Assembly (NCBI RefSeq): GCF_036182465.1
Contig: NZ_CP108081.1
Location: 11,408,001-11,472,000 of the forward strand
Length of the DNA: 64,000 bases
DNA from: Streptomyces sp. NBC_00258
Lineage (GTDB): Bacteria > Actinomycetota > Actinomycetes > Streptomycetales > Streptomycetaceae
Reading direction: 5' to 3'
Part shown: piece by piece, positions 1 through 8,671 of the stretch
Layout of the letters: each line of letters starts with the position of its first letter
Position numbering within the stretch: position 1 is the stretch's first letter
Made by a program: the position numbers and the translations under genes
The notes under the pieces: generated by a model
Database searches by the model: none
Told to the model about the DNA's origin: nothing
Seen by the model: only the letters and a program-made list of their open reading frames with translations

Positions 1-1
1 G

Positions 2-655
2 ACCGTGCGCGGCTACCTGGAGGCGGACGGATTCCACGTCGTCGAAGCCGCGGACGGACCGTCCGCCCTGCAAGCGGTCACCCGCGACCGGCCGGACCTC
101 GTTGTGCTCGATGTGATGCTCCCCGGGCTGGACGGATTCCAGGTCCTGCGCCGCATCCGGGAGGCGAGCCAGATCCCGGTAATCATGCTCACCGCCCGGG
201 ACGAGGAAGTCGACCGGCTGATCGGCTTCACCACCGGCAGCGACGACTACGTCACCAAGCCGTTCAGCCCCCGCGAACTGGCACTACGGGTACGTGCCAT
301 CCTGCGGCGCACCGACAGCCGCCCCGATGCGGCGCAAGAGGACGCCGTGCTGCGCTTCGACGGTCTGACTGTCGATCCCGAGACACGAACAGTCCTCGTC
401 GATGCCGACCGGACGGTGGAGCTTTCCGCTCTCGACTTCGATCTGTTGCTCGCAATGGCCGGGGCCCCTGGGAGGGTCTTCACCCGGCGCGGACTGCTGA
501 CCCACGTGTGGGGCGAGGACTTCTTCGGCGACGAGCGCGTCGTGGACGTACACATCCGTACTCTGCGGCGCGCGCTGGGCGACGAGGCGAGCGCACCCCG
601 TTTCGTCGGCACCGTCCGCACCATCGGCTACCGGTTCGTCGGGCGCCCCGTCTGA
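2..655 (+). CDS. OmpR/PhoB-family response regulator (5' end outside window)
   Basis: DNA-binding response regulator. The receiver domain shows the phosphoacceptor Asp in VVLDVMLPG (about residue 36 of the visible part) and the conserved Lys in TKPFSPREL (about 85). The C-terminal half is an OmpR winged helix ending in the usual VRTIGYRF strand. The first visible residues already lie in alpha helix 1, so the first beta strand and its acidic pair are upstream of the window; the GTG at position 5 is internal and not the start. The sensor kinase follows 22 bp downstream, so the two form one operon. The signal sensed cannot be read from the sequence. Confidence 0.93.
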   Translation, partial: TVRGYLEADGFHVVEAADGPSALQAVTRDRPDLVVLDVMLPGLDGFQVLRRIREASQIPVIMLTARDEEVDRLIGFTTGSDDYVTKPFSPRELALRVRAILRRTDSRPDAAQEDAVLRFDGLTVDPETRTVLVDADRTVELSALDFDLLLAMAGAPGRVFTRRGLLTHVWGEDFFGDERVVDVHIRTLRRALGDEASAPRFVGTVRTIGYRFVGRPV

Positions 656-677
656 CGGCCAGGAAGGACACTCAGCC

Positions 678-1808
678 ATGCCGTCCCCCGGCTTCCCGGC
701 CTACCGCACATATCGTGCGCGGCTGCGCCGAATCCAGCAGCGGATGTCGCTGCGCAACCGGCTGGTGCTCTCGCACGTCATGGTGCTCCTCCTGGCACTG
801 GCGGCCATGGCGGCGATCAGCGCGCTGATCGAGGTGTGGCTCGGACTTGACGACATCGAAGGCGACGTGGTCCTGCAGATCGGCCTCTTGTTCGGACTGG
901 GCGCGGCTTTCCCGGCGTCCGTCGCCCTGTCCCGGTTTCTGCTGCGTCCGCTCGACAAGGTGCGAGCCGCCACGCGCCGGCTCGCCGAGGGACATTACGA
1001 CGACATCCTCGAACTCCCCAGCGAGCCGGGCCTGGCGGCGCTGGTCGAAGACGTCAACACGCTGGCGGCAGCCCTCGCCGACACCCAACGCCGTCGCGCC
1101 CGGCTCATTTCGGAGGTGGCCCACGAGATGCGGACCCCCATCACCCTCCTACGCGGCCAGATCGAGGGCGTGGCCGACGGCATCTTCATCCCCGACGAGG
1201 CGATGTTCGCCTCCCTCGCCGACGACCTTCACCGGCTGCAGCGCTTGGCAGGCGACCTCTCCAGCCTGTCCCGGTCGGAGGAGGCTGCCTTCGATCTTCA
1301 TCGCAAGCCCACCGACGTGGCCACGCTGGCACGGGCCACAGCCGAGCGACTGCGCCCCCAGTACGAGGACCAGACGGTAGCCCTCGCCGTCGACGCGGGC
1401 ACCCGCGTCAGCGCCTCCTGCGACCCGGACCGGATCACTCAGATCCTGGTGAACCTGCTCGGCAACGCGCTGGCGGCATGCGATCCGTACGGGCATGTGG
1501 CGCTGTCCGTGCACACCGAACCGTCTCCCGGCCACCACGTGATCGTCCGCGTCACGGACGACGGCATGGGCGTCGCCGAACACGACCTCGAGCGCATCTT
1601 CCACCGCTTCGAACGCCTCGAGCATCCCGGCCGACCCGCTGCCGCCGGTGGCAGCGGCATCGGCCTGACCATCGCCCGGGGCATCGCCCGCGCCCACGGC
1701 GGAGACATCACCGCGGAATCCGCCGGGCTGGGCAAGGGAGCAACGTTCACCTTGCGCCTACCGCAGGAACCCACCCCCAGCGGGCGGCATTCCTCAGGCT
1801 CCCGCTGA
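678..1808 (+). CDS. Sensor histidine kinase of the OmpR-type two-component system
   Basis: Membrane sensor kinase of 376 residues, partner of the regulator just upstream. Two hydrophobic segments (about 28-52 and 64-88) enclose a very short external loop, so the kinase probably senses at or within the membrane. A HAMP linker follows (about 88-140), then the HisKA box with His149 in SEVAHEMRTP, and an HATPase domain with an N box (ILVNLLGNAL), a DDGMGV G1 box and a GGSGIGLTIARG lid. AGGAAGGAC lies about 10 bp before the ATG. The kinase looks intact. Short-loop kinases of this kind often govern envelope stress or drug export; that role is inference. Confidence 0.93.
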   Translation: MPSPGFPAYRTYRARLRRIQQRMSLRNRLVLSHVMVLLLALAAMAAISALIEVWLGLDDIEGDVVLQIGLLFGLGAAFPASVALSRFLLRPLDKVRAATRRLAEGHYDDILELPSEPGLAALVEDVNTLAAALADTQRRRARLISEVAHEMRTPITLLRGQIEGVADGIFIPDEAMFASLADDLHRLQRLAGDLSSLSRSEEAAFDLHRKPTDVATLARATAERLRPQYEDQTVALAVDAGTRVSASCDPDRITQILVNLLGNALAACDPYGHVALSVHTEPSPGHHVIVRVTDDGMGVAEHDLERIFHRFERLEHPGRPAAAGGSGIGLTIARGIARAHGGDITAESAGLGKGATFTLRLPQEPTPSGRHSSGSR

Positions 1809-2040
1809 CTCCATCGCCCCATCGCCTCCGGAGCGGCGGTGACGAGCGGGTCGCGGCCGTGAAGGAGACCGAGCAGTGCGCCCAGTGCACGTCGCCGTCC
1901 TCGAAGACGGCGAGGGCGCGTGCGGCTGCCACGACGCGTGACACGGCCGGTGTCACGAGAATCGCTCGGTCCGGCAGAGTTTGCCGCGGTCGGCTGCAGC
2001 GCTTACTCCCCGTGCCCTTCCCTCGCCGTCCTGGGCGCGC

Positions 2041-2118
2041 AAGCGGTCGGGCGTCGTCGACCAGGTCGGCGAGGGCGTCACCGGCATCTCGGTCGGGGAC
2101 AGGGGAGTGGGCGCCGGC
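2041..2118 (+). pseudogene. Relic of an MDR-type (quinone oxidoreductase) gene
   Basis: One frame of about 26 codons reads SGVVDQVGEGVTGISVGDR and then GVGAG. This matches the edge of the catalytic domain of medium-chain dehydrogenases, where G-V-(I/V)-x-x-V-G-x-G-V-x-x-(L/I)-x-V-G-D-R-V is typical. No start, catalytic region or Rossmann fold lies in frame around it, so it is a decayed fragment. It sits 400 bp before an intact MDR gene on the same strand. The rest of the 700-bp stretch from 1809 to 2515 shows no supported gene apart from a possible 50-codon frame. Confidence 0.5.
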
Positions 2119-2193
2119 GTGGAGAGCCGGCTTCATGGAAGCTTCATGCGCCCAGCGGTACGTGCTTTATGAGTCGGCTGTTGCCTGGAGGGC

Positions 2194-2346
2194 ATGCAGG
2201 CCTATCCCGTCCCGCCGTCGACCCCCGTTGATCACCATGCTGTGCGGCACCTGACGTCGGTCGCGCGCACCGCGCTGTCCGGTTCCGTCGTGCTCGGAGC
2301 GCTCCTTCATCTGGAGTCGAGCGGGGACGTGGATACCTCGAACTGA
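2194..2346 (+). CDS. Possible small protein, 50 residues, unrecognised
   Basis: A short frame opens with ATG directly behind TGGAGGGC, a fair ribosome site, and ends at TGA. The product has a polar, proline-rich start and a mildly hydrophobic centre (ALSGSVVLGALLHL). I do not recognise it. The surrounding 700 bp are decayed, so it may be a remnant of a larger gene rather than a functional small gene. Confidence 0.25.
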   Translation: MQAYPVPPSTPVDHHAVRHLTSVARTALSGSVVLGALLHLESSGDVDTSN

Positions 2347-2515
2347 CGCCCACCGCCCCCGGGACCAAGTGGCCGGTCGTCGGACTGGTCAGTTGCCGAT
2401 CCATCCCTGGTAAGCCGTCTGGCCGACGTGCGCTCGCCCAGGATGTCACCGGGTGGGCGCGGCGCAGGCAGCTCCATGGAGTCCCTTGATGAACCGCGTA
2501 ACGATGTGAAGGAAC

Positions 2516-3586
2516 GTGACAGTGGAACAGACCATGATGGCGGTCCGCCTGTTCGAACACGGCGGGCCCGAGGTGCTCAAGTACGTCGAGGCGCCGATTC
2601 CCGAGGTCGGCCCCGATGACATCCTGATGCGCGTGCACGCCACGGCCGTCAACAGCTGGGATCTGCGGTATCGCTCAGGCAACTTGCCGCAGCCACTCCC
2701 GGGACGGCCGCCGTGGCCTGTGCCCTTCCAGCTCGGCCGGGACGCGGCCGGTGAAATCGTCGCCACCGGCGAGAACGTCACCAGGTGGCGCCCCGGCGAC
2801 AGGGTGGTGCAGCTTCCGCACCCGCCGTGCCGTAACTGCGCCCTGTGCCTACGCGGGCTCGAGAACCTGTGCATCGACACCGCCTACCCCGGACACCAGG
2901 TCTTCGGCGGATACGCCGAGTACGTCGCACGTCGCCAGGACGCCATCCTGCCCATCCCCGACGGCATCGAGTACGAGACAGCCGCAGCCACCATGTGGAC
3001 CTACACCACCCCGCTCAACTGTGCGCGGCAAGCACCTGTCGGTCCCGGCGACACGGTGGTCATCACCGGCGCCAGCGGCGGGATGGCGATCGCCTGCGCA
3101 CAACTGGCGAAGCTGAGCGGAGCCACCGTCATCGGCACCACCACCAAGCCGGACCGCGACGAAGCGCTCAGGAATCTCGGCTACGACCACATCGTGCACT
3201 CCACCGATCCCCGACTGCCGGCACAGGTCAGGGAGCTGACGCGCGGTCTGGGCGCCGACGCCGTCTGGGACTGTGTCGGCGGCAACGACTTCTTCCAGCT
3301 CTCCCTCTCCTGCATACGGCTCGGCGGCACGGTCATCGTCCTGGGCACACCGACCGACCAGGGATCCCGGCTCGAGCTGGACGCACTCGCCCTCATCGGC
3401 GGGCAGGTAAAGATCGCCAGCGTGCGCGGGGCGACCCTGCGGGACCAGCAACTGTGCCTGGAACTGCTGGCAGACGGAAAGATCAACCCCATCATCGACC
3501 GGGCCTACCCCCTGGCAGAAGCAGCCGAGGCCCACTCGTACCTGGAAAGCCAACGACAGACCGGCAAAGTGCTCCTCCTGCCATGA
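2516..3586 (+). CDS. Zinc-lobe medium-chain dehydrogenase/reductase (alcohol dehydrogenase-like)
   Basis: NAD(P)-dependent oxidoreductase of the MDR superfamily, 356 residues. The N-terminal GroES-like domain carries the structural zinc lobe with Cys105, Cys108, Cys111 and Cys119 (CRNCALC...LC). The Rossmann domain has ITGASGGMAIACAQLAK around residue 180. The positions that hold catalytic zinc ligands in true alcohol dehydrogenases read NSWDLR and GRDAAGE, without the usual Cys and Gly-His-Glu. A quinone-oxidoreductase-like, metal-free active site with a retained structural zinc is therefore the better reading. The annotated start is GTG; the ATGs at codons 7 and 8 are alternatives. The gene is monocistronic. 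The substrate is unknown. Confidence 0.85.
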   Translation: MTVEQTMMAVRLFEHGGPEVLKYVEAPIPEVGPDDILMRVHATAVNSWDLRYRSGNLPQPLPGRPPWPVPFQLGRDAAGEIVATGENVTRWRPGDRVVQLPHPPCRNCALCLRGLENLCIDTAYPGHQVFGGYAEYVARRQDAILPIPDGIEYETAAATMWTYTTPLNCARQAPVGPGDTVVITGASGGMAIACAQLAKLSGATVIGTTTKPDRDEALRNLGYDHIVHSTDPRLPAQVRELTRGLGADAVWDCVGGNDFFQLSLSCIRLGGTVIVLGTPTDQGSRLELDALALIGGQVKIASVRGATLRDQQLCLELLADGKINPIIDRAYPLAEAAEAHSYLESQRQTGKVLLLP

Positions 3587-3750
3587 CATCTTGTCGATGA
3601 CCTCATGAGGGCTGCCGGCCAACAGCGCTCCGTACGGGCTGGATACGGCGTCGGAGCCGGCGCGCGAGACGTGCCGGCCCCGGCCCGTGAGCGACTTGGG
3701 CCGCCGATACTCCCGGTACTACGGAAAGAGGTCATTGCGCGCCCTGATAG

Positions 3751-3834
3751 GTGCAGGAAGAGTTCCACTGCTTCGTCTGCGGCCATACGGACCATGCCGA
3801 CACGGTGGGCGCTCCCAACGTCCTACGGGCCGGG
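3751..3834 (+). pseudogene. TnpB (IS200/IS605-IS607) zinc-ribbon relic
   Basis: A stretch of 28 codons reads FHCFVCGHTDHADTVGAPNV and continues LRAG. This is the C-terminal zinc ribbon of TnpB-type proteins, whose second knuckle has the form F-x-C-x-x-C-G-x-x-x-x-A-D-x-x-(A/G)-A-x-N-(I/V)-L-x-x-G. The first knuckle and the RuvC-like core are absent upstream, so only the tail survives. It abuts the 3' end of the MFS gene on the other strand. Confidence 0.55.
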
Positions 3835-3845
3835 CCGGTGTCGAT

Positions 3846-5051
3846 TCATGCGCAGTACTCGGTCTGCTGCGCGGGTGACTTGGCCTGGCGTGCGGCAACG
3901 GCCATGACGATGACGGAGATCAGGACGATGCCCGCCCCGACGTAGAGCGGCGCGGTGTAGCCGAGGCCGGCGGTGATGGCCAGGCCCCCGAGCCAGGCGC
4001 CGAGCGCGTTGCCGATGTTGGACGCGGACACGTTGGCACTGGCGGCCAGCGCCGCCCCGTGGGCGAAGTCGGTGACGCGTGTGATCATGCCGGGCACGCT
4101 GGCGAACCCGAACAGCCCCATCAGAAAGACCAGTATCACCGAGGCGGTGGCGCTGTCGGCCAGCAGACCGAACACGGCCAGGGTCACGGCAAGCCCGAGC
4201 AGGGCAAGGACCAGGGCGCGGTCACGGTCGCGGTCGGCCGCTCGTCCGCCGACCAGGTTTCCGACGACCAGACCGGCGCCGTACACCATCAGCAGCCAGG
4301 CGACATCCGCGGGGGGGAAGCCGCCCACCTCGGTGAACGTGTAGGCGATGTAGCTGAACGCACCGAACATCCCGCCGTAGCTGAGCGCGGTGGCCGTCAA
4401 CGTCAGCCAGACCTGCCAGGAGCGGAACGCACGGAACTGGGCGCGCAAGCCGTGGACCGGTGTCAGATCCGAGTGGCCCGTCGCTGTCGGCTGCCGCGTG
4501 TCTCCCGCCCCGTCGGGGACGAAGGCGGCGATTCCCCCCAGCGCGAGCACGCCGATTGCGGTGACCGCCCAGAAGGCCACTCTCCAGCCCCAGCGTTCAC
4601 CCACCAGCGCGCCGAAGGGCACGCCCAGCACGTTCGCAAGCGTCAGCCCCGCGAACATGACCGCCACCGCGCGGGACTTCTTCTCCGGTGCCACCAGGCT
4701 GCGAGCGACCAGTGATCCGATACCGAAGAACGACCCGTGGCACAACGCCGCGACGATCCGCCCGAGCAACATCACCGGATAGCTCGGCGCGAGAGCGGAC
4801 AACAGGTTGCCGACGACGAACAGCGCCACGAGACCGACCAGGACCCCTTTGCGGGGCAGTCGCGCCGTCGCCGCGGTCAGCGCGATCGCGCCGACCGCGA
4901 CACTCAACGCGTACCCGGAGATCAGCCACCCCGCCGCCGCCTCGGACACCGCGAAACTCGATGCCACCTGCGGCAGCAGCCCAGCGATCAGGAACTCGGT
5001 CAGCCCGATGCCGAAACCGCCGAGTGCCAGCGCCACCAGTCCACTCGGCAT
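3846..5051 (-). CDS. MFS transporter, DHA1 drug-exporter type
   Basis: Major facilitator with about twelve membrane helices, 401 residues from the chosen start. It begins MPSGLVALALGGFGIGLTEF, the usual first helix of AraJ/Cmx-like exporters. The motif-A loop appears as ATARLPRKGVLV and motif C near GLTLANVLGVPFGALVG. The substrate is likely a small drug or sugar-like compound and transport is proton driven, as known for the family. The frame stays open upstream to about 5355, with a GTG at 5216 that would add 55 residues unlike an MFS N-terminus, so I place the start at the ATG at 5051. No convincing Shine-Dalgarno marks either choice. Confidence 0.85.
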   Translation of the reverse strand: MPSGLVALALGGFGIGLTEFLIAGLLPQVASSFAVSEAAAGWLISGYALSVAVGAIALTAATARLPRKGVLVGLVALFVVGNLLSALAPSYPVMLLGRIVAALCHGSFFGIGSLVARSLVAPEKKSRAVAVMFAGLTLANVLGVPFGALVGERWGWRVAFWAVTAIGVLALGGIAAFVPDGAGDTRQPTATGHSDLTPVHGLRAQFRAFRSWQVWLTLTATALSYGGMFGAFSYIAYTFTEVGGFPPADVAWLLMVYGAGLVVGNLVGGRAADRDRDRALVLALLGLAVTLAVFGLLADSATASVILVFLMGLFGFASVPGMITRVTDFAHGAALAASANVSASNIGNALGAWLGGLAITAGLGYTAPLYVGAGIVLISVIVMAVAARQAKSPAQQTEYCA

Positions 5052-5355
5052 CCGTCGCCGCTCGATCACGCTGCCATAGGCAATGGAGCTGGTGCTGTCT
5101 CCCACGTGCTGTTCGACTCCCTTCAGAAGGAACTCAAGTGGACTACGGGCGGCATGAGTTCCCGGGTTCTGGCCCAATCGGATCGGGGCCTGTGTGGTGA
5201 GTTCCGCGATGACCACCTCACCAAGGACCCGCGTGGGTGTGGCGAGTACGGCGGTGCGTCCGGCAGGGGAGCCGTCCGCGTACTCCGTGGGGAACTCCCG
5301 GAAACCCCGGAACCTCTCGCTGCGGCACCAGCGGCCGCCGATCGGGCGTGTCGAG

Positions 5356-5813
5356 TCCTACGACGGTGACGTCTGCGCGGTGACTCGTCGTGCAGCGCGC
5401 CGCCCCGGTCGCCCGTCCAGCAGCAAGTCCGTGTCCCCGATGCTGAATTCACTCATGGGTCCACCCTCGACCCTGGAGGCGGCCCCATCCATGGACAAAG
5501 GTCGAGGACTCTTGGACGAAAGTGAGGGCGCGCCGTGGAAGTGCCCGCGACGTGGTGCCCCGACTGGAGTGCGGCAGGGTCCGTGTGCGTCCGCGACCGA
5601 CCCAACCGGCCAACCCGCATTCCTATTAGAGGTCCTTTTAACCCTTTAAGTGAATATTCCTCCGTATTTCTTGGTGTGTGGGTGTCGTTGTCATGGGGCT
5701 GACGAGTCGGATGCAGGGGATGGGTCGTGTGGGGTGTCCGGAGAGGCGGAACGCGCCTTACACCTGTCTCATCCCAGGACGTCCGCCGCATGAGCCGGTT
5801 CAGTGACGAGAGG
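5356..5813. other. Gene-free stretch with an A/T-rich core
   Basis: I see no supported gene here. A markedly A/T-rich block lies at about 5625-5675, including the near-repeat TTTTAACCCTTTAA, in otherwise GC-rich DNA. It could hold a promoter or a nucleoid-protein site. A short minus-strand frame opening at the ATG at 5455 has no recognisable product. Confidence 0.4.
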
Positions 5814-6266
5814 TCACCACCGCCGCCAGCATCGGCGGACCGGAGCCGATGCATGTCCACCTACTTCGCGCTGGGAGTCGTGCCAGCGGCGACGTTGCCG
5901 ACGAAGACGGCGCCGTAGTCGGTATCTGCTGATCCGCTCGCCGCATTCGGTTCCTGCACCCAGGATCAGCAGCAACGCGAGAAGTGCAGCCAAGACCGCC
6001 TGAGACGCGCAGGCCACCGGCAGATCAGCCCAAGAGAAGCCGTAGCTGATCAGCGCCGAGGAAGTCGACCCCACGCTCAGCACCAGGAAGAGCCGACTCG
6101 TCTCACCGGGAACCGGCTCTCCCTTGGCAGCCCACTTCTTCATGCCTTCGACGAACCAGAAGGCAACCAGCCCCGCCACTTCGAGCCCTGACAACAGGAC
6201 CGCCAGGCCAAGGTCCAGGACCCACTTCAACATGTTCACCATGCTGAAGCGGACGGACAGCCACAC
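5814..6266 (-). CDS. Small integral membrane protein, unrecognised
   Basis: Product of about 150 residues with three hydrophobic stretches: around 15-40 (LDLGLAVLLSGLEVAGLVAF), 60-78 (LFLVLSVGSTSSALISYGF) and 85-105 (ACASQAVLAALLALLLILGA). A very Arg-rich tail (YRLRRRLRRQRRRW) probably stays in the cytoplasm by the positive-inside rule. I do not recognise the family. The start is uncertain: GTG at 6266 or ATG at 6242, neither with a clear ribosome site. It stands alone between the A/T-rich stretch and the IS5-type element. Confidence 0.6.
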   Translation of the reverse strand: MWLSVRFSMVNMLKWVLDLGLAVLLSGLEVAGLVAFWFVEGMKKWAAKGEPVPGETSRLFLVLSVGSTSSALISYGFSWADLPVACASQAVLAALLALLLILGAGTECGERISRYRLRRRLRRQRRRWHDSQREVGGHASAPVRRCWRRW

Positions 6267-6434
6267 GCCTGAGTACGGCTACTCAAATGGAGTTGCCATC
6301 AAGCGGGACTTCACAAAGTGACCGTCACAAAGGTTGCGGAAGGAGCAGTTTCCGACGAGGCCACCTGGTCCGTGCTTCCAACGCTGGGACGCACGCCTGG
6401 GCGCACACCCCCTGTCCGGCGGTAACACCTGGTC

Positions 6435-7301
6435 ATGACCCAAAGCCGTGCGTATCCAAGTGACCTGTCCGATGCCCGCTGGGCGTTGATCGAGCCGGCG
6501 CTGTCGGCATGGCGGGCCGAGCGGCGCCGGTATGCGCTGAACATCGGCCGCCCGCCCGAGCACGAGCGCGAGATCATGAACGCGATCCTGTACGTGGACC
6601 GCACCGGGGTGCAGTGGCGCTACCTGCCGCACGACTTTCCACCCTGGGAAACCGTGTACGGATACTTCGCCAAGTGGCAGAAGGGTGGTGTGTTCGCCCA
6701 GCTCACCGGCCTGCTCTGGCGACTGTTACGGCATAAGGAGGGCAGGGGTGCAGAGCCGTCCGCATGCGTGATCGACGCCCAGAGCGTCAAGACCTCCACC
6801 AGCGTCCCGGCCGCAGGCCAGGGCACGGATGCGGCGAAGAAGATTGTGGGCCGCAAGCGGAGCATCGTCACCGGCACCCTCGGCCTGCTGCTCGCGGTGC
6901 TGGTCACGGGCGCCGGCGTGCAGGACTCCGTCGCGGGCACCGGCCTGATCGACCAGGTGGCCGCCGCGCACCCCACCATTCGCAAGGTCTGGGTGGACGG
7001 TGGCTACCGCCAGCACCTCATCGAGCACGCCGCGGCCCTCGGCATCGACATGGAAATCGTCCAACGCACCCCCGGAACCAGGGGATTCTCCCCGTTGCCG
7101 AAGCGCTGGACCGTGGAGCGCACCTACGGATGGCTGATGTTCCATCGCCGCCTGGCCCGCGACTACGAAACCCTCCCCGCACGCTCCGAAGCCGTGATTC
7201 AGCTGGCCATGACCGACCTGATGGCCCGCCGCCTCACCGGCGAAGCCACCATCTCCTGGCGCGACCCGACACCCTGGGATCAAATAGCCTTTCCGGGATG
7301 A
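6435..7301 (+). CDS. IS5-family transposase, apparently intact
   Basis: DDE transposase of 288 residues. It opens with SDLSDARWALIEPAL, the typical N-terminus of actinobacterial IS5-type enzymes. The first catalytic Asp is in VIDAQSVKTS (about residue 110), the second in KVWVDGGYRQ (about 190), and the Glu in the block RWTVERTYGWLMFHRRLARDYE (about 235). No stop or frameshift interrupts it. A TTA leucine codon lies at about 6724, rare in streptomycetes. I could not define the terminal inverted repeats with confidence, so only the gene is marked. A second, unrelated IS5-type gene follows convergently 22 bp later. Confidence 0.9.
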   Translation: MTQSRAYPSDLSDARWALIEPALSAWRAERRRYALNIGRPPEHEREIMNAILYVDRTGVQWRYLPHDFPPWETVYGYFAKWQKGGVFAQLTGLLWRLLRHKEGRGAEPSACVIDAQSVKTSTSVPAAGQGTDAAKKIVGRKRSIVTGTLGLLLAVLVTGAGVQDSVAGTGLIDQVAAAHPTIRKVWVDGGYRQHLIEHAAALGIDMEIVQRTPGTRGFSPLPKRWTVERTYGWLMFHRRLARDYETLPARSEAVIQLAMTDLMARRLTGEATISWRDPTPWDQIAFPG

Positions 7302-7323
7302 AACAACGGGAGAAAACGACCTC

Positions 7324-8001
7324 TCAGGCGGCTTCGGGCATCACGTAGCCGTGGGCGATGTCGCGGCGTTCGGCGGGGCGGGCCGTGCGACGGGTGAGGC
7401 GCCTGGTCATCAACGTGATGGCCGCCCAGGTGATAAGCGCTTCACTCATCTCGGGCAGTCGTTCGTGGTCATGGCAGCGCCTACGGGCTCTCATGACCCA
7501 CGACCAAGCCCGTTCAACCGCCCAGCGGCGTGGTAGCACGATGAAGCCCTTGGCGTTCGGCGGGCGCCGGACCATCTTGACGGTGATGTCGAGATACGTC
7601 CTCGCTCAGGGAATGAGCCCGTTCTTGGCGTATCCCGAGTCGGCCCAGATTATGGCGATCTCCGGGTGCATCAGGGCGAGGCGGAGCAGCAACTCCCGGG
7701 CAACGAGGGAGTCCTGGGCGTCGGCCGGGGTGACCATGACCAGCAGCACCAGACTGCGGTGGTCGCAGATCAGATTCCGCTTCCTCCCGTTGATCAACTT
7801 CTCACCGTCCCAACCGCGCGTCGCCTTGCTCACGGTCTCGGACGCCTTGATCGACTGGGAGTCGACGATGACCGACGCGGCCTGGGGTGTTTTGCCCGCG
7901 GCGAGGCGGATGCGGCGGCGGAGTTGGTCGCGGATGACGCCCAGGATCCCGGCAGCGGCCCATCGTCTGGCGAACCCGTAGATCGTGCGCCAGGGAGGGT
8001 A
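7324..8001 (-). pseudogene. IS5-family transposase pseudogene: one internal stop, 5' end missing
   Basis: The frame reads YPPWRTIYGFARRW, then the first Asp block (VIVDSQSIKASE), the second Asp (AIIWADSGYAKNGLIP), a TGA at 7606-7608, and continues in the same frame with ARTYLDITVKMVRRP and the Glu block RRWAVERAWSWVMRARRR. In relatives the residue at the TGA is usually Trp, so a single TGG-to-TGA change explains the stop. Sequence before YPPW does not resemble a transposase N-terminus, so the 5' end is also lost. The lineage differs from the intact IS5 gene next to it. Confidence 0.85.
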
Positions 8002-8196
8002 GTCCCCGCACCCAGGGCACTGCCCCGGGTGCGGGGCTCTAGAAGCGGGTCTTGGCTTTCGAGGTTCGCCACCGTTGCCCAAGAGCAGATGCGCCGGGGC
8101 GAGGGCTGATGGCGGGTGCATTGAGCGCACTTGGAACGGTTGAGGCCGTATCGACTTCACCGAAGCGAGCCTGGCCATCACGTCACCGCCAAGGTG

Positions 8197-8604
8197 TCAG
8201 CACTCCCCTCCCCACCGGTAGGAACCGATGTACACGGCGCCAGCAAAGTTGCCGCGCCCTTCCGCCCACCCGTAGTGAAGACACCCGTGCATGGTGCCCC
8301 CGTAGTTGGCGTAGTCGTACACGCGCACGTGATCTTGGCCGGGAGATGCGTAGCCGTTGTTGAAGAACGAGCGACGGATGCCACATCCCGAGTCCGGTAT
8401 TGAAGATGCCGACCCGCACCACGAGCCGGTTCCGTCAGCGCCCTCGTAGAAGCAGACGTTCCCCTGCGGGCAGTCCCAGGCCTGTGCCGAGCGTCCGAAC
8501 TGCAGACCAGTCGACTCTTGGGCCGCGGCACTCGAGGGTGCTGTCATCAGACCGACGGCCGCGATAGTTGCGGCGCCTCCGGCGAGGAGCATGCGCAGTT
8601 TCAT
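8197..8604 (-). CDS. Secreted peptidase inhibitor, family I36-like
   Basis: Exported protein of 135 residues. A signal peptide (MKLRMLLAGGAATIAAVGLM, cut near SSAAAQ) precedes a domain with WDCPQGNVCFYEGADGTG, the recognisable start of the I36 family (Streptomyces metalloproteinase inhibitor type). Later Cys residues (SWCGS, DSGCGIR, HGCLHY and the final GEC) would form disulfides in the beta-gamma-crystallin-like fold. GGGAAGG lies 6 bp before the ATG. A 41-residue secreted-peptide gene ends 67 bp upstream on the same strand, so the two may be co-transcribed. By family analogy it would protect mycelial proteins from extracellular proteases. Confidence 0.88.
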   Translation of the reverse strand: MKLRMLLAGGAATIAAVGLMTAPSSAAAQESTGLQFGRSAQAWDCPQGNVCFYEGADGTGSWCGSASSIPDSGCGIRRSFFNNGYASPGQDHVRVYDYANYGGTMHGCLHYGWAEGRGNFAGAVYIGSYRWGGEC

Positions 8605-8671
8605 ATACGTCCTTCCCCTTTCATGGATGAGCCCGGACTTCGGTCAGATCCGAGCTCGCGGTGAGTGCCCT

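Noticed and set aside
4059..4715. Plus-strand frame of 218 codons within the MFS gene
   Set aside because: Composition (Gln/His/Arg/Gly) is that of an antisense shadow, and the minus strand encodes a complete transporter.
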